From Candidatus Poribacteria bacterium (GTDB lineage Bacteria > Poribacteria > WGA-4E > PCPOR2b), in contig JAJEAL010000140.1 in NCBI GenBank assembly GCA_022822785.1, positions 23,566 through 87,565 of the forward strand: a stretch of 64,000 bases of DNA. The letters are read 5' to 3'. The translations under genes were made by a program, and so were the position numbers. Of the stretch, positions 34,076 through 42,700 are shown one piece after another; position 1 is the first letter of the stretch; every line of letters begins with the position of its first letter. A model generated the notes under the pieces. That model worked only from the letters and a program-made list of their open reading frames with translations, had not been told where the DNA came from and did no database searches.

Positions 34076-35716
34076 ATGACCTATCGTAATATCTTAGAAA
34101 AAATTCGACTTGCCTTTCCACAACCGGTATCCGACACGATACATGACTCATATTTTATCCACTCTATTATGCGCGCCTTGGACCGGGTTGATGACCTGAA
34201 AACACACCTGCCGATGCTCGGCGATTTCGTGGAGGGCGATTTCGAGCAAGCGAGACGGGCAACGCTACCGGATAGTATGGCTTCAGTTGAGGAGGTTACA
34301 GCTGACCTTGTGAGTTATCTTCGAGGGATGACCATCTTTGGGCATCCCCGAACGCAACAGAACGTTATTCCGCCCCCAACGATTCCAAGCCTGATTGGGG
34401 TACTTCTCGCCTCTCTGTATAATCCGAACATGGCTTGGGATGAATACAGTCGCTTGGTGGCGTTGGCTGAAGTTGAGGCGGTCGCTATGACAGCACAACT
34501 GATTGGATATGATCCGGAACAGGCGAGCGGTGTATTTACCTTTGGTGGCACCGCAACAACACTCTATGGCGTGAAGCTGGGGCTTGAAAAGGCGTGTCCG
34601 GGGACGATACAGACCGGTGCCCCTGAAGATGCTGTCGTCCTTGTATCGGACGCGGGGCACTACTGCGCTGCTAACATTGCCGGTTGGCTCGGAATAGGAA
34701 CGAATAATCTGATTACAATCCCAACAACCGACGAAAACGAAATAGACCTCACACAACTTGAGCGGGAGGTACGGGGGGCACTAGAGAACGGGAAAAAGAT
34801 TGCCGCTATCATTGCGACGTTGGGGACCACCGACGCTTTCGGATTGGACGATTTAGAACGGATTGTCGCTTTACGAGACAGGTTAGTTGAGGAATTCGGG
34901 CTGGACTACCAACCACATATCCACGCAGACGCCGTTATCGGGTGGGCTTGGTCAGTCTTCAATGACTACGATTTCGAGAACAATCCGCTGGGGTTTCGTC
35001 CACGCACCATCCGCGCATTAGCGGGCGCGTGTCGGCGCATACGCCATTTATCTCTAGCAGATTCAGTTGGAATAGACTTTCATAAAACCGGTTTTGCGCC
35101 TTACATCTCCAGCCTTGTGCTCGTCAAAGACCAAGCGGATTTGGAATTGGTGATACGGCACCCGGAGCAGATGCCGTATCTCTACCAGTTTGGGGAACAT
35201 CGTCCGGGAATGTATACACTTGAAACATCCAGAGCCGGGACGGGGCCTCTTGCTGCCCTCGCCAATTTTCGACTGTTCGGTGAGGAAGGTTTAAGAGTCA
35301 TCCTTGGACATATCGTCGAGATGACCCAACTTCTGCGGGAACACCTTGAAGGACACGAAGGCACAACTGTGCTGAACCGCGAGAATTTCGGAACAGTCAC
35401 GCTCTTCCGTGCCTATCCGATTGGTATTGACACCTTCTCAATCAAGCGACATGAATTTGAGGACGCTGCCTACCACGATAGCTTGCTTAAACACAACGAT
35501 TACAACCGAGAAATTTCTGAATATGTCCATTCGGAGGCGATGGAAGGCAGAGGGGTTGTGATTTCCATAACAGACTGCTATCGGCGAACTCAATACGGCG
35601 AACCGATTGTAGCACTGAAGTCATTTATCCTGTCCCCATTTGTCGATGAAACCGATGTCGAAATGGTTGTCTCCAAGGTCTTGGAGGCGAGGGGAAAGGT
35701 GAGTGGGATATGTTGA
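34076..35716 (+). CDS. PLP-dependent group II amino-acid decarboxylase-like protein
   Basis: A 546-residue fold-type I PLP enzyme related to glutamate, aromatic amino-acid and diaminobutyrate decarboxylases. Marks: GVFTFGGTATTLYGVKLGLE (phosphate site), VLVSDAGHYCAANIAGWLG (His stacking on the cofactor), IAAIIATLGTTDAFGLDDL, HIHADAVIGWAWSVF (the Asp-x-Ala holding the pyridine N) and ADSVGIDFHKTGFAPY with the PLP lysine. Start ATG 34076, seven bases after GGAG; MMNRRNS upstream is less likely. The substrate cannot be told from sequence. Confidence 0.9.
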   Translation: MTYRNILEKIRLAFPQPVSDTIHDSYFIHSIMRALDRVDDLKTHLPMLGDFVEGDFEQARRATLPDSMASVEEVTADLVSYLRGMTIFGHPRTQQNVIPPPTIPSLIGVLLASLYNPNMAWDEYSRLVALAEVEAVAMTAQLIGYDPEQASGVFTFGGTATTLYGVKLGLEKACPGTIQTGAPEDAVVLVSDAGHYCAANIAGWLGIGTNNLITIPTTDENEIDLTQLEREVRGALENGKKIAAIIATLGTTDAFGLDDLERIVALRDRLVEEFGLDYQPHIHADAVIGWAWSVFNDYDFENNPLGFRPRTIRALAGACRRIRHLSLADSVGIDFHKTGFAPYISSLVLVKDQADLELVIRHPEQMPYLYQFGEHRPGMYTLETSRAGTGPLAALANFRLFGEEGLRVILGHIVEMTQLLREHLEGHEGTTVLNRENFGTVTLFRAYPIGIDTFSIKRHEFEDAAYHDSLLKHNDYNREISEYVHSEAMEGRGVVISITDCYRRTQYGEPIVALKSFILSPFVDETDVEMVVSKVLEARGKVSGIC

Positions 35717-35813
35717 AGGAGAGTGTAAAGCGCTACGAGCAATAAGATCTGATGCGTGAAACGTGAATACAATCGGTTCATTAGTCCGGTTAGTTTCCGG
35801 CCCACTAGGTCCG

Positions 35814-36962
35814 TCAGAACATGCCCTCCGGCTCCAGTCCCAAGAAAAACTGACCCGCCGTTTCATAGTGCGCCATACGTCCCTGAATCTGCTGCGTGAT
35901 AACGTGCGCGTCCTGAAACCGGCGTTGAATCGGCTTGTGCTCGAAAATGGAGTCGGAACCACACACCTCATAGACAATATCGACCGCCGCGGCAGCCATG
36001 CGGATCGCGTGCGTTGAAGCTAGTCGTAATCGGATGCGCTCCTCAAGCGTCAGGGCGTGAACCGTGCAGGCACTCTCCCACGCTGCGGCTGCGGCCTCGA
36101 GCAGAAACGCACGTGCTGCCCCCCAGATCGCCTCCGCTCTGCCGATCTCACGTTGGACGATAGGTTTATCTCGCAACAGATTTTGATCAAAGCGTGGACG
36201 CTTCCCACCCGCCAACTCAACCGCGGCATCAAGCGCAGAACGGGCAACGCCAAGTGCCGCGCACGCAAACCCCGAAGCAAAGAGTAGCAATATCGGCATC
36301 ACATACAATGGTCCCTCCTCACGCGGGGTCTTGGCTGGATTGAAAGTCCGCTTACTAGGGACGAAGACATCCTCCACTTCAAAACTGAAAGTTCCAGTCC
36401 CCCGCAGTCCATTGACCTGCCACACATCTACGAGGTTCACCTGTTCCTTCGGCATGATTAGCATCCGATCCTCCCTCTTGTCGGTCGAAGGATCTGTGAC
36501 GGGAGCAACCGCCGCCATCCACGTAGCATGGCGGCAGCCGCTGCTAAAATTCCATCGTCCAGTGAGGCGGTAACCTCCATTGACCGGAAGGGCAGACGCG
36601 TTTGTTGGAGGACCGTTTGCGACCACCGCCCGCGGCTTACCCCAAATCTCCCGCGCTAACGGCTCAGGCATTTTTGCGGAAACCGTTGCAAAGACGTTAT
36701 TTTGGTTGATACACCAAGCGGTGCTACCATCCACCTCAGCGAAGGTCTGAACGATAGAGAGGTGCTCTAGATAGTCAATCTCCCCGCCACCGAGGGAGCG
36801 CGGCACCAGTAAGCGGAAGAACCCCTGGTCCGCAAGTTCGGCAAAAAGTTCCCCAGGCAGTTCTCGTTCGCGATCAATACGGTCTGCCGCCGCAGCGACA
36901 CGAGGGGCGAGTTGATGTGCTGTAGCGAGAAAAGAGTCGGGATTGTTTTGGGTGGATGACAT
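35814..36962 (-). CDS. Acyl-CoA dehydrogenase-like flavin monooxygenase (HsaA/HpaB-type)
   Basis: A 382-residue protein with the acyl-CoA dehydrogenase fold: LPGELFAELADQGFFRLLVP, DYLEHLSIVQTFAEVDGSTA, GPPTNASALPVNGGYRLTGR and WNFSSGC in the middle beta domain, then ALGVARSALDAAVELA and AAAAVDIVYEVCGSDSIFEH. The usual catalytic Glu of acyl-CoA dehydrogenases is not evident; the pattern DGSTAWCI and the GRWNFSSGC stretch fit the flavin-dependent monooxygenase group (HsaA type). Start ATG 36962. Substrate unknown; no reductase partner nearby. Confidence 0.85.
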   Translation of the reverse strand: MSSTQNNPDSFLATAHQLAPRVAAAADRIDRERELPGELFAELADQGFFRLLVPRSLGGGEIDYLEHLSIVQTFAEVDGSTAWCINQNNVFATVSAKMPEPLAREIWGKPRAVVANGPPTNASALPVNGGYRLTGRWNFSSGCRHATWMAAVAPVTDPSTDKREDRMLIMPKEQVNLVDVWQVNGLRGTGTFSFEVEDVFVPSKRTFNPAKTPREEGPLYVMPILLLFASGFACAALGVARSALDAAVELAGGKRPRFDQNLLRDKPIVQREIGRAEAIWGAARAFLLEAAAAAWESACTVHALTLEERIRLRLASTHAIRMAAAAVDIVYEVCGSDSIFEHKPIQRRFQDAHVITQQIQGRMAHYETAGQFFLGLEPEGMF

Positions 36963-37167
36963 TTTTCGCCTCACGTTTTAAGGACGGTTTCTCAGGTCAA
37001 TCTGAGGTCAAATCAGTGGTGAATTTCTCGGAGGACAGATGAGAATTGTGGGCTATAGTATCATAGATTGATGCAATCCTTCAACCCTTCTTGACAATGG
37101 AGGCACTTGATGCTACACTCGTTCAGCAAGTTTGTCAGCAAGATTGATAAAAAAGAAGGGGGTTTCT

Positions 37168-38610
37168 ATGGCATCACACATCTCAAACACTCGACCTGAC
37201 CCTGACCCAATACTTGTTGACATCGCTGCATATGTCGCACGCGATGTTATTGACAGCGACCTCGCTTACGAGACCGCGCGACACTGTTTGATGGACTCGC
37301 TCGGTTGTGCGCTGTTGGCACTGCGGTATCCTGAGTGCACGAAACATCTGGGACCAACGGTTCCCGGCACGCATGTCCCGCACGGTGCCCGCGTTCCGGG
37401 GACGCAATTTGAATTAGATCCGGTGCAAGCAGCCTATAACATCGGTTGTCTAATTCGATGGCTGGACTACAACGATACATGGCTCGCGGCAGAATGGGGT
37501 CATCCGTCCGACAATCTGGGCGGAATCCTAGCAGTCGCAGATTACTTGAGTCGCCGGAACTTGGCAGCGGGTCGTCCGCCACTTTTGGTGCGCGATCTCC
37601 TCACCGCCATGATTAAAGCGCACGAAATTCAGGGCGTACTTGCGCTGGAAAACAGCTTGAACCGTGTTGGTTTGGATCATGTGCACTTTGTGAAAGTTGC
37701 ATCAACCGCGGTTGTGACAGGGCTGCTAGGTGGTAGTGAGCCGGAGATCATTGATGCGGTTTCTAACGCCTTCGCTGACGGGGGAAGACTACGGGTCTAC
37801 CGCCAGGCACCGAACACCGGTTCACGAAAGTCGTGGGCGGCGGGCGATGCCACCAGTCGTGCGGTATGGTTAGCATTGATGACAATGAAGGGAGAAATGG
37901 GATATCCATCCGTGTTGTCTGCTGAAGAGTGGGGCTTTTGCGATGTGCTGTTCAAAGGGACACCGTTCGTTCGTCGGCAGCCTTACGGGTCTTATGTGAT
38001 GGAGAACATCCTGTTTAAGATTGCGTTTCCAGCAGAATTTCACGCACAAACAGCGGTGGAATGCGCTTTCACACTGCATGACGAAGTGAGAAATCGGTTG
38101 GATGAAATCGCTGAGGTAACAATCACGACACACGAATCGGCAGTTCGCATCATCTCAAAGACGGGCCCGCTGCACAATCCAGCGGATCGGGATCACTGCC
38201 TCCAATACATGGTAGCAATTGGACTAATCTATGGCACACTTACCGCCGACCACTATGAGGATGAGATTGCCGCTGATCCGCGCATCGACGGCTTGCGCGA
38301 AAAGATGACCGTCAGAGAGGATCCACAGTATAGCAAAGACTACCTCGATCCGGACAAACGCTCAATCGCGAACGCACTCCACATCCGCTTCAAGGATGGC
38401 GCAACCACCGACCCAGTCGCGGTCGAATATCCGATCGGGCATCGCCGTCGTCGTGCGGAAGGGATACCGTTATTGGAGGAGAAGTTTGCCAATAACTTGA
38501 CGACCCAATTTCCGGCGAAGCAGGCACAGGCAATTATGGCGCTCTGCCTAGATGGAGAACAGTTGGAAGCTACGCCGGTGAACGAATTTATGGGCATGTT
38601 TGTTATCTAA
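37168..38610 (+). CDS. MmgE/PrpD-family dehydratase (2-methylcitrate dehydratase-like)
   Basis: A 480-residue protein of the MmgE/PrpD family, which dehydrates 2-methylcitrate in the propionate pathway. Marks: [40 protein letters not shown] with [34 protein letters not shown] and [17 protein letters not shown]. Length is that of PrpD (about 480). The start is ATG 37168 (AAGGGGG five bases upstream). No prpB or prpC is next to it, so the propionate pathway cannot be confirmed from this window. Confidence 0.9.
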   Translation: MASHISNTRPDPDPILVDIAAYVARDVIDSDLAYETARHCLMDSLGCALLALRYPECTKHLGPTVPGTHVPHGARVPGTQFELDPVQAAYNIGCLIRWLDYNDTWLAAEWGHPSDNLGGILAVADYLSRRNLAAGRPPLLVRDLLTAMIKAHEIQGVLALENSLNRVGLDHVHFVKVASTAVVTGLLGGSEPEIIDAVSNAFADGGRLRVYRQAPNTGSRKSWAAGDATSRAVWLALMTMKGEMGYPSVLSAEEWGFCDVLFKGTPFVRRQPYGSYVMENILFKIAFPAEFHAQTAVECAFTLHDEVRNRLDEIAEVTITTHESAVRIISKTGPLHNPADRDHCLQYMVAIGLIYGTLTADHYEDEIAADPRIDGLREKMTVREDPQYSKDYLDPDKRSIANALHIRFKDGATTDPVAVEYPIGHRRRRAEGIPLLEEKFANNLTTQFPAKQAQAIMALCLDGEQLEATPVNEFMGMFVI

Positions 38611-38838
38611 CTGACCACAATCTTCCCAAAGGCGAACGGAAAATCGGCAATTGTTATCCTCTCCTCCTGAACTGTCCGACCTGTTTTTTTATTCTATTTG
38701 AATTTAACGAAACCGAACAAAAAGAATCGTCGTTTGTTAAGCAGCATATACCACAAGATGTTGGGTTATTGAATCCAAAAGCATACAAGAAAAACTTGAA
38801 GAAAGTGCCGAAACCCGCATTGCCACTGTCTTTTTCGC

Positions 38839-38867
38839 TTGACAGGCTAATGTATGTATAGTATAAT
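38839..38867 (+). promoter_or_regulatory. Consensus sigma-70 promoter of the HU gene
   Basis: TTGACA at 38839-38844 and TATAAT at 38862-38867 with a 17-base spacer, both perfect. The start of the HU gene is 57 bases downstream, after AGGAGG. The rest of the 313-base gap (38611-38923) shows no gene. Confidence 0.8.
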
Positions 38868-38923
38868 TGGCATCAGTTTTTTTTGTGTGACTTTTTAGCA
38901 TTTCCTATTAGGAGGATAGTAAT

Positions 38924-39205
38924 ATGGCTGATGTGACTAAACAAGCCGTCGTCGACGCCGTTGCTGAGGCAGCTGAATTGACAAAAGCAGATGCAAATAG
39001 GGCAGTTGACGCCGTTATTGATTGTATCAAAGGCTCTTTAGCCGACGGTAAGTCTGTTGGATTAATTGGCTTCGGCACCTTTGAAGTTAGGACAAGAGCC
39101 GCCCGTGAAGGTCGAAATCCCCAAACGGGTAGCACCATCACAATCCCAGAGAAAAAGGTTCCTGCTTTTAAAGCTGGAAAAGGCCTCAGGGATGCCGTTG
39201 CTTAA
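38924..39205 (+). CDS. HU-family DNA-binding protein
   Basis: A 93-residue histone-like protein. It has the HU/IHF fold: [79 protein letters not shown]. The GRNPQTG arm is the DNA-binding signature; the tip of the arm is short. AGGAGG precedes the ATG by nine bases and a consensus promoter is upstream. It bends and compacts DNA. Whether HU or IHF subunit cannot be told; HU is more likely as a single gene. Confidence 0.96.
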   Translation: MADVTKQAVVDAVAEAAELTKADANRAVDAVIDCIKGSLADGKSVGLIGFGTFEVRTRAAREGRNPQTGSTITIPEKKVPAFKAGKGLRDAVA

Positions 39206-39227
39206 CCAATTAGTCATAGCAATCCCG

Positions 39228-39271
39228 ATGGCTGCCTTGAGACTTGGCTGAACTTGTCTCAAGGCAGCCAT
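39228..39271 (+). terminator. 16-bp perfect hairpin after the HU gene
   Basis: ATGGCTGCCTTGAGAC (39228-39243) pairs perfectly with GTCTCAAGGCAGCCAT (39256-39271) across a 12-base loop, 23 bases after the stop. A run of T is not directly adjacent, so it may be a strong rho-independent-like barrier or an mRNA-stabilising hairpin. Confidence 0.65.
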
Positions 39272-39465
39272 GGCGATTATTCTCCCCACCGTTTACTTCC
39301 TCGTTATATTTCTCTCCTACTTTACACTTCAAACGACCCTCCCCTCAACAACACCGATTTCCGTGCTTCTGCTTTTCGCTTCAATTCCGCTAATCTGCAA
39401 TCAGGAGCATGACGAGCTGAGACGGGGTATTTTGCAGATTCCCTTGCCAGCTTAAAAAGCAATCC

Positions 39466-39495
39466 TTGACGCCATATCATAAAATAGGCTACACT
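39466..39495 (+). promoter_or_regulatory. Possible sigma-70 promoter upstream of the moxR-like gene
   Basis: TTGACG at 39466-39471 and TACACT at 39490-39495, 18 bases apart; start of the gene is 120 bases further. Otherwise the stretch 39272-39615 shows no gene. Confidence 0.45.
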
Positions 39496-39615
39496 TATAG
39501 ACAAATGTTGAACGCACTGAGTAGAGCGGGACAAACTCTCAGATAAAGTCCCTATGCGTGGGTTCGCTTAGATAGCCCGACTGTCACAAAGTTAGCAATC
39601 TATGGAGAAAAACAG

Positions 39616-40638
39616 TTGAATAATACCAATTCCGTTGACGTGCTAGACGCAGATTTAGAAGCGGCAGAATTTCTCAAAAGTGCACGCGAGTCAATTTTGA
39701 ATGAGCTGAAGAAACGAATCGTGGGTCAAGAAGAAGTAATCGATGAATTGCTGATTGTGCTCTTTTCACAAGGACATTGTTTACTTGTGGGAGTCCCTGG
39801 ACTAGCAAAGACTCTGATCATTAATAGTCTAGCTCAGATTTTAGATCTTGATTTTAGTCGCATTCAATTCACGCCAGACCTCATGCCCTCTGACATCATT
39901 GGTACCGACATCATTCAAGACGATGTGGAAACTGGCAGACGGTCCTTTCGCTTTATCAAGGGCCCTATTTTCGCCAATATCGTGCTAGCGGACGAGATAA
40001 ATCGTACGCCCCCCAAGACCCAAGCGGCGCTGCTGCAAGCAATGCAGGAATACAAAGTCTCCGCCGGCGGCACAACCTATGAGCTAGATCGGCCCTTTTT
40101 TGTGTTAGCGACGCAGAACCCGATCGAGCAGGAGGGGACGTATCCGCTTCCTGAAGCGCAGCTAGATCGGTTTATGTTCAACATTTATCTAGACTATCCC
40201 AATCCTACCGATGAAAAAGAGGTGGTGATGACAACAACTTCTGCATATGAACCGCAGTTAAACGCTGTTATTACAAGCGCAGAGATTCTGCGATTACAGC
40301 AGGTTGTCCGGAAGGTTCCCATCGCGGAATCGATTGTTGATTATGCGGTAGCATTAAGTCACCGCTCGCGCCCCAACACGCAGGACGCACCAGACTTTAT
40401 CAAGGATTGGGTGAATTGGGGCGCGGGACCTAGAGCGTCGCAATACCTTGTACTAGGCGCAAAAGCCAGAGCGATTACGCATGGTCGCTACCACGTCTCT
40501 TACGACGATATACGCGCTGTTGCGAAACCGGTGCTTCGACACCGCATCCTCACGAATTTCAACGCTGAAGCTGACGGGATATCGAGCCTTGATATTATCG
40601 ATCGATTGTTAGAATTGGTGCAACCTTCAGAAGCTTAA
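39616..40638 (+). CDS. MoxR-family AAA+ ATPase
   Basis: A 340-residue MoxR/RavA-type AAA+ ATPase. Walker A is GVPGLAKTL (about 59-67), followed by RIQFTPDLMPSDIIGTDI; Walker B is IVLADEINRTPPKTQAALLQ; then VLATQNPIEQEGTYPLPEAQ, LDRFMFNIYLDYP (sensor 1/arginine finger region). The TTG start has GGAG eight bases upstream. MoxR ATPases usually work with a DUF58/VWA partner encoded next to them to fold or activate protein complexes; here no DUF58 gene is adjacent and the DUF4159 gene often seen with them is 22 kb away. Confidence 0.95.
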   Translation: MNNTNSVDVLDADLEAAEFLKSARESILNELKKRIVGQEEVIDELLIVLFSQGHCLLVGVPGLAKTLIINSLAQILDLDFSRIQFTPDLMPSDIIGTDIIQDDVETGRRSFRFIKGPIFANIVLADEINRTPPKTQAALLQAMQEYKVSAGGTTYELDRPFFVLATQNPIEQEGTYPLPEAQLDRFMFNIYLDYPNPTDEKEVVMTTTSAYEPQLNAVITSAEILRLQQVVRKVPIAESIVDYAVALSHRSRPNTQDAPDFIKDWVNWGAGPRASQYLVLGAKARAITHGRYHVSYDDIRAVAKPVLRHRILTNFNAEADGISSLDIIDRLLELVQPSEA

Positions 40639-40802
40639 GCGTCAATATACAAATGAACCGATAGCAGCCAACTGGCTGAAAAGGGCGTGTCCAATTAATC
40701 GGGTATCATTTACAGTAACTGTTTTTCTATAATTAGGTTCACCCCACAAGACTTCGCATCTGTGGGATACAGCTCTAAACCAAAATATTGGAGGTAACTT
40801 AT

Positions 40803-41588
40803 ATGCGACCGAACAAACTACGAGAGTTGTTGAACGCGGGGAAACCGACGCTCGGCACTCACATCCATAGCACGTGGCCCTCTGTTGTCGAAGCGATCGG
40901 TCACACAGGGTTATACGATTACGTCGAATTTGTAGCAGAATATGGCCCCTTCGATCTACATGATCTCGACAACTTGGGTCGAGCAGCTGATTTATACGGT
41001 ATGTCCAGCATGATCAAGGTTGACCAAGAACCGCGCGGCTTTATCGCCCAACGCGCAATCGGCTCCGGTTTCCAGAGTGTGCTATTCGCCGACTGTCATT
41101 CGGTCGAAGATGTGAAGGAGTGTGTGCGTATCTCACGCCCGGATACCCCTGAAGATGGTGGCTCTTATGGCGTTGCAACTCGCCGTTTTACGTATATGGG
41201 ATATGGCGGCTCTCAACAATATGTTGAGGCGATTCGGGATGTAGTCGTCGTAATCATGATTGAGAAAGCGGGCACTGTCGATAACCTAGAGGAGGTGTTA
41301 TCCGTCGAAGGGGTTGACATGATTCAGTGGGGCGGATCCGACTACGCCATGAATATCGGTAAAGCCGGCGAACGCGGCTCACCGGAAGTTCAAACCGTTG
41401 AGCGCAAAGTATTTGAAACTGCCATAAAGATGGGGGTCCCACCGCGTGCCGAGGTCAATACGGTAGATTCAGCAAAAGCCTACCTTGATATGGGGGTGCG
41501 CCATTTCTGCATCGGCACCGATATTTCAATCCTGTTCGATTGGTGGAAAAGAAACGGCGACGATTTTCGGAAAGCACTTGAGGGTTGA
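40803..41588 (+). CDS. HpcH/HpaI-family aldolase
   Basis: A 261-residue class II pyruvate aldolase-like protein. Marks: LLNAGKPTLGTHIHSTWPSV, YDYVEFVAEYGPFDLHDLDN, SGFQSVLFADCHSVEDVKEC and VVVIMIEKAGTVDNLEEVLS with the metal-binding Glu in the IEK stretch; WGGSDYAMNIGKAGERGSPE near the end. These enzymes split 2-keto-hydroxy acids into pyruvate and an aldehyde. The substrate is unknown. GGAGG lies eight bases before the ATG. The next gene (hisB) follows 172 bases later in the same direction. Confidence 0.9.
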   Translation: MRPNKLRELLNAGKPTLGTHIHSTWPSVVEAIGHTGLYDYVEFVAEYGPFDLHDLDNLGRAADLYGMSSMIKVDQEPRGFIAQRAIGSGFQSVLFADCHSVEDVKECVRISRPDTPEDGGSYGVATRRFTYMGYGGSQQYVEAIRDVVVVIMIEKAGTVDNLEEVLSVEGVDMIQWGGSDYAMNIGKAGERGSPEVQTVERKVFETAIKMGVPPRAEVNTVDSAKAYLDMGVRHFCIGTDISILFDWWKRNGDDFRKALEG

Positions 41589-41760
41589 AGCGTGATGCAC
41601 GATGCGTGAGCGCGGGAACAAGACAATGGGGAGGCGAGTGAGCAACAGTAAAAAAAACACTCGGCTCCTCCTCGGTTTGCTTGCTATAGTTCTCGCCACC
41701 TGTCACGCTTCAGACTTCATTCGTTTGGAAGGAGGCGTGGTTATCGCCACGCAGCACAGA

Positions 41761-42348
41761 ATGGAACGTAAAACTGAAATTGTCCGCGAAACGCAGGAGA
41801 CGCAAATTACGCTCAAACTCAATATCGATGGTTCGGGGAAATCCAATATTAGTACCGGCGTTGGGTTTTTCGATCACCTGCTTGAACTTTTCGCCAAACA
41901 CGGCTTCTTTGATCTCGAAATGAATGCGACCGGTGACCTTCACGTTGATGCACATCATACCGTTGAAGATGTCGGTATCTGCTTGGGGGACGCTTTCAGG
42001 GAAGGGGTCGGAGACAAGACAGGGATGCGTCGATTTGGCAGTTTCACCGTTCCGATGTATGAGTCGCTTGCACAGATTGATTTGGATCTCTGCGGTCGTT
42101 CCTATCTTCACTATCAAACCCCTCTCAGTCATGGAACGGTCGGCACCTTTGATGTGGAACTTGCCGAAGAATTTTTCCACGGGTTTGTCAACCATAGCGG
42201 GACAACGTTGCACATCAATGTCCCTTATGGAACCAATCGCCACCATATCATTGAAGCAATTTTCAAAGGAGTTGCGAAGGCACTCGATATCGCCACAAGT
42301 ATCGACGATCGCGTCAGCGGTGTGCTTTCAACCAAAGGATCCCTATAG
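41761..42348 (+). CDS. hisB: Imidazoleglycerol-phosphate dehydratase
   Basis: A 195-residue enzyme of histidine synthesis: the sixth step, removing water from imidazole glycerol phosphate. Signatures: GVGFFDHLLELFAKHGFFDL, HVDAHHTVEDVGICLGDAF, AEEFFHGFVNHSGTTLHINV, and NRHHIIEAIFKGVAKALDIA. Mn-binding His residues are in the HH pairs. Start at ATG 41761, which gives the normal family length (about 195); no clear ribosome-binding site is seen, and an upstream frame would add a non-homologous leader. The rest of the his genes are elsewhere. Confidence 0.96.
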   Translation: MERKTEIVRETQETQITLKLNIDGSGKSNISTGVGFFDHLLELFAKHGFFDLEMNATGDLHVDAHHTVEDVGICLGDAFREGVGDKTGMRRFGSFTVPMYESLAQIDLDLCGRSYLHYQTPLSHGTVGTFDVELAEEFFHGFVNHSGTTLHINVPYGTNRHHIIEAIFKGVAKALDIATSIDDRVSGVLSTKGSL

Positions 42349-42700
42349 CTGCATTAAATTGAGTTGATTTTGCCTTACGTCAAGAGATGGCCCAACAGAA
42401 ACCGAGTTTACGGTTTTTCGTTGTGTGCTGTACTTTCTTTTTATATGCAGCTTTATTTTTATTCTCAGTTGAAAATTTACCGACTAAATTTGAACAGGGA
42501 TATTGACATATTCCCGAACCTAAAGGATTTTCTTGTAAACTAGTACCCCCCCTTCTGCGTTTATCTCCAAATCTTGGTACGTCGTTATGAAAGGTCTCTG
42601 CCATGCATTCAAATTCCGCTATGCAGTCGGCAGCTATCTTTCGGGGATCTGCCAGATTAGTGAACGGTTTATCCGATTTCAGATCTGACGGAGATACGCA
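42349..42700. other. Gap before the SprA-like gene, with a decayed hairpin repeat
   Basis: About 42400-42450 holds AGAAACCGAGTTT, a broken second arm and the ACTTTCTTTTTATATG edge, a degenerate copy of the repeat at 12161, 50820 and 54223. No gene is supported. GGAG lies seven bases before the TTG start of the next gene. Confidence 0.5.

Noticed and set aside
39270..39455. 61-residue hydrophobic frame after the HU gene
   Set aside because: It begins inside the hairpin and has no ribosome-binding site; composition is that of random AT-rich DNA.
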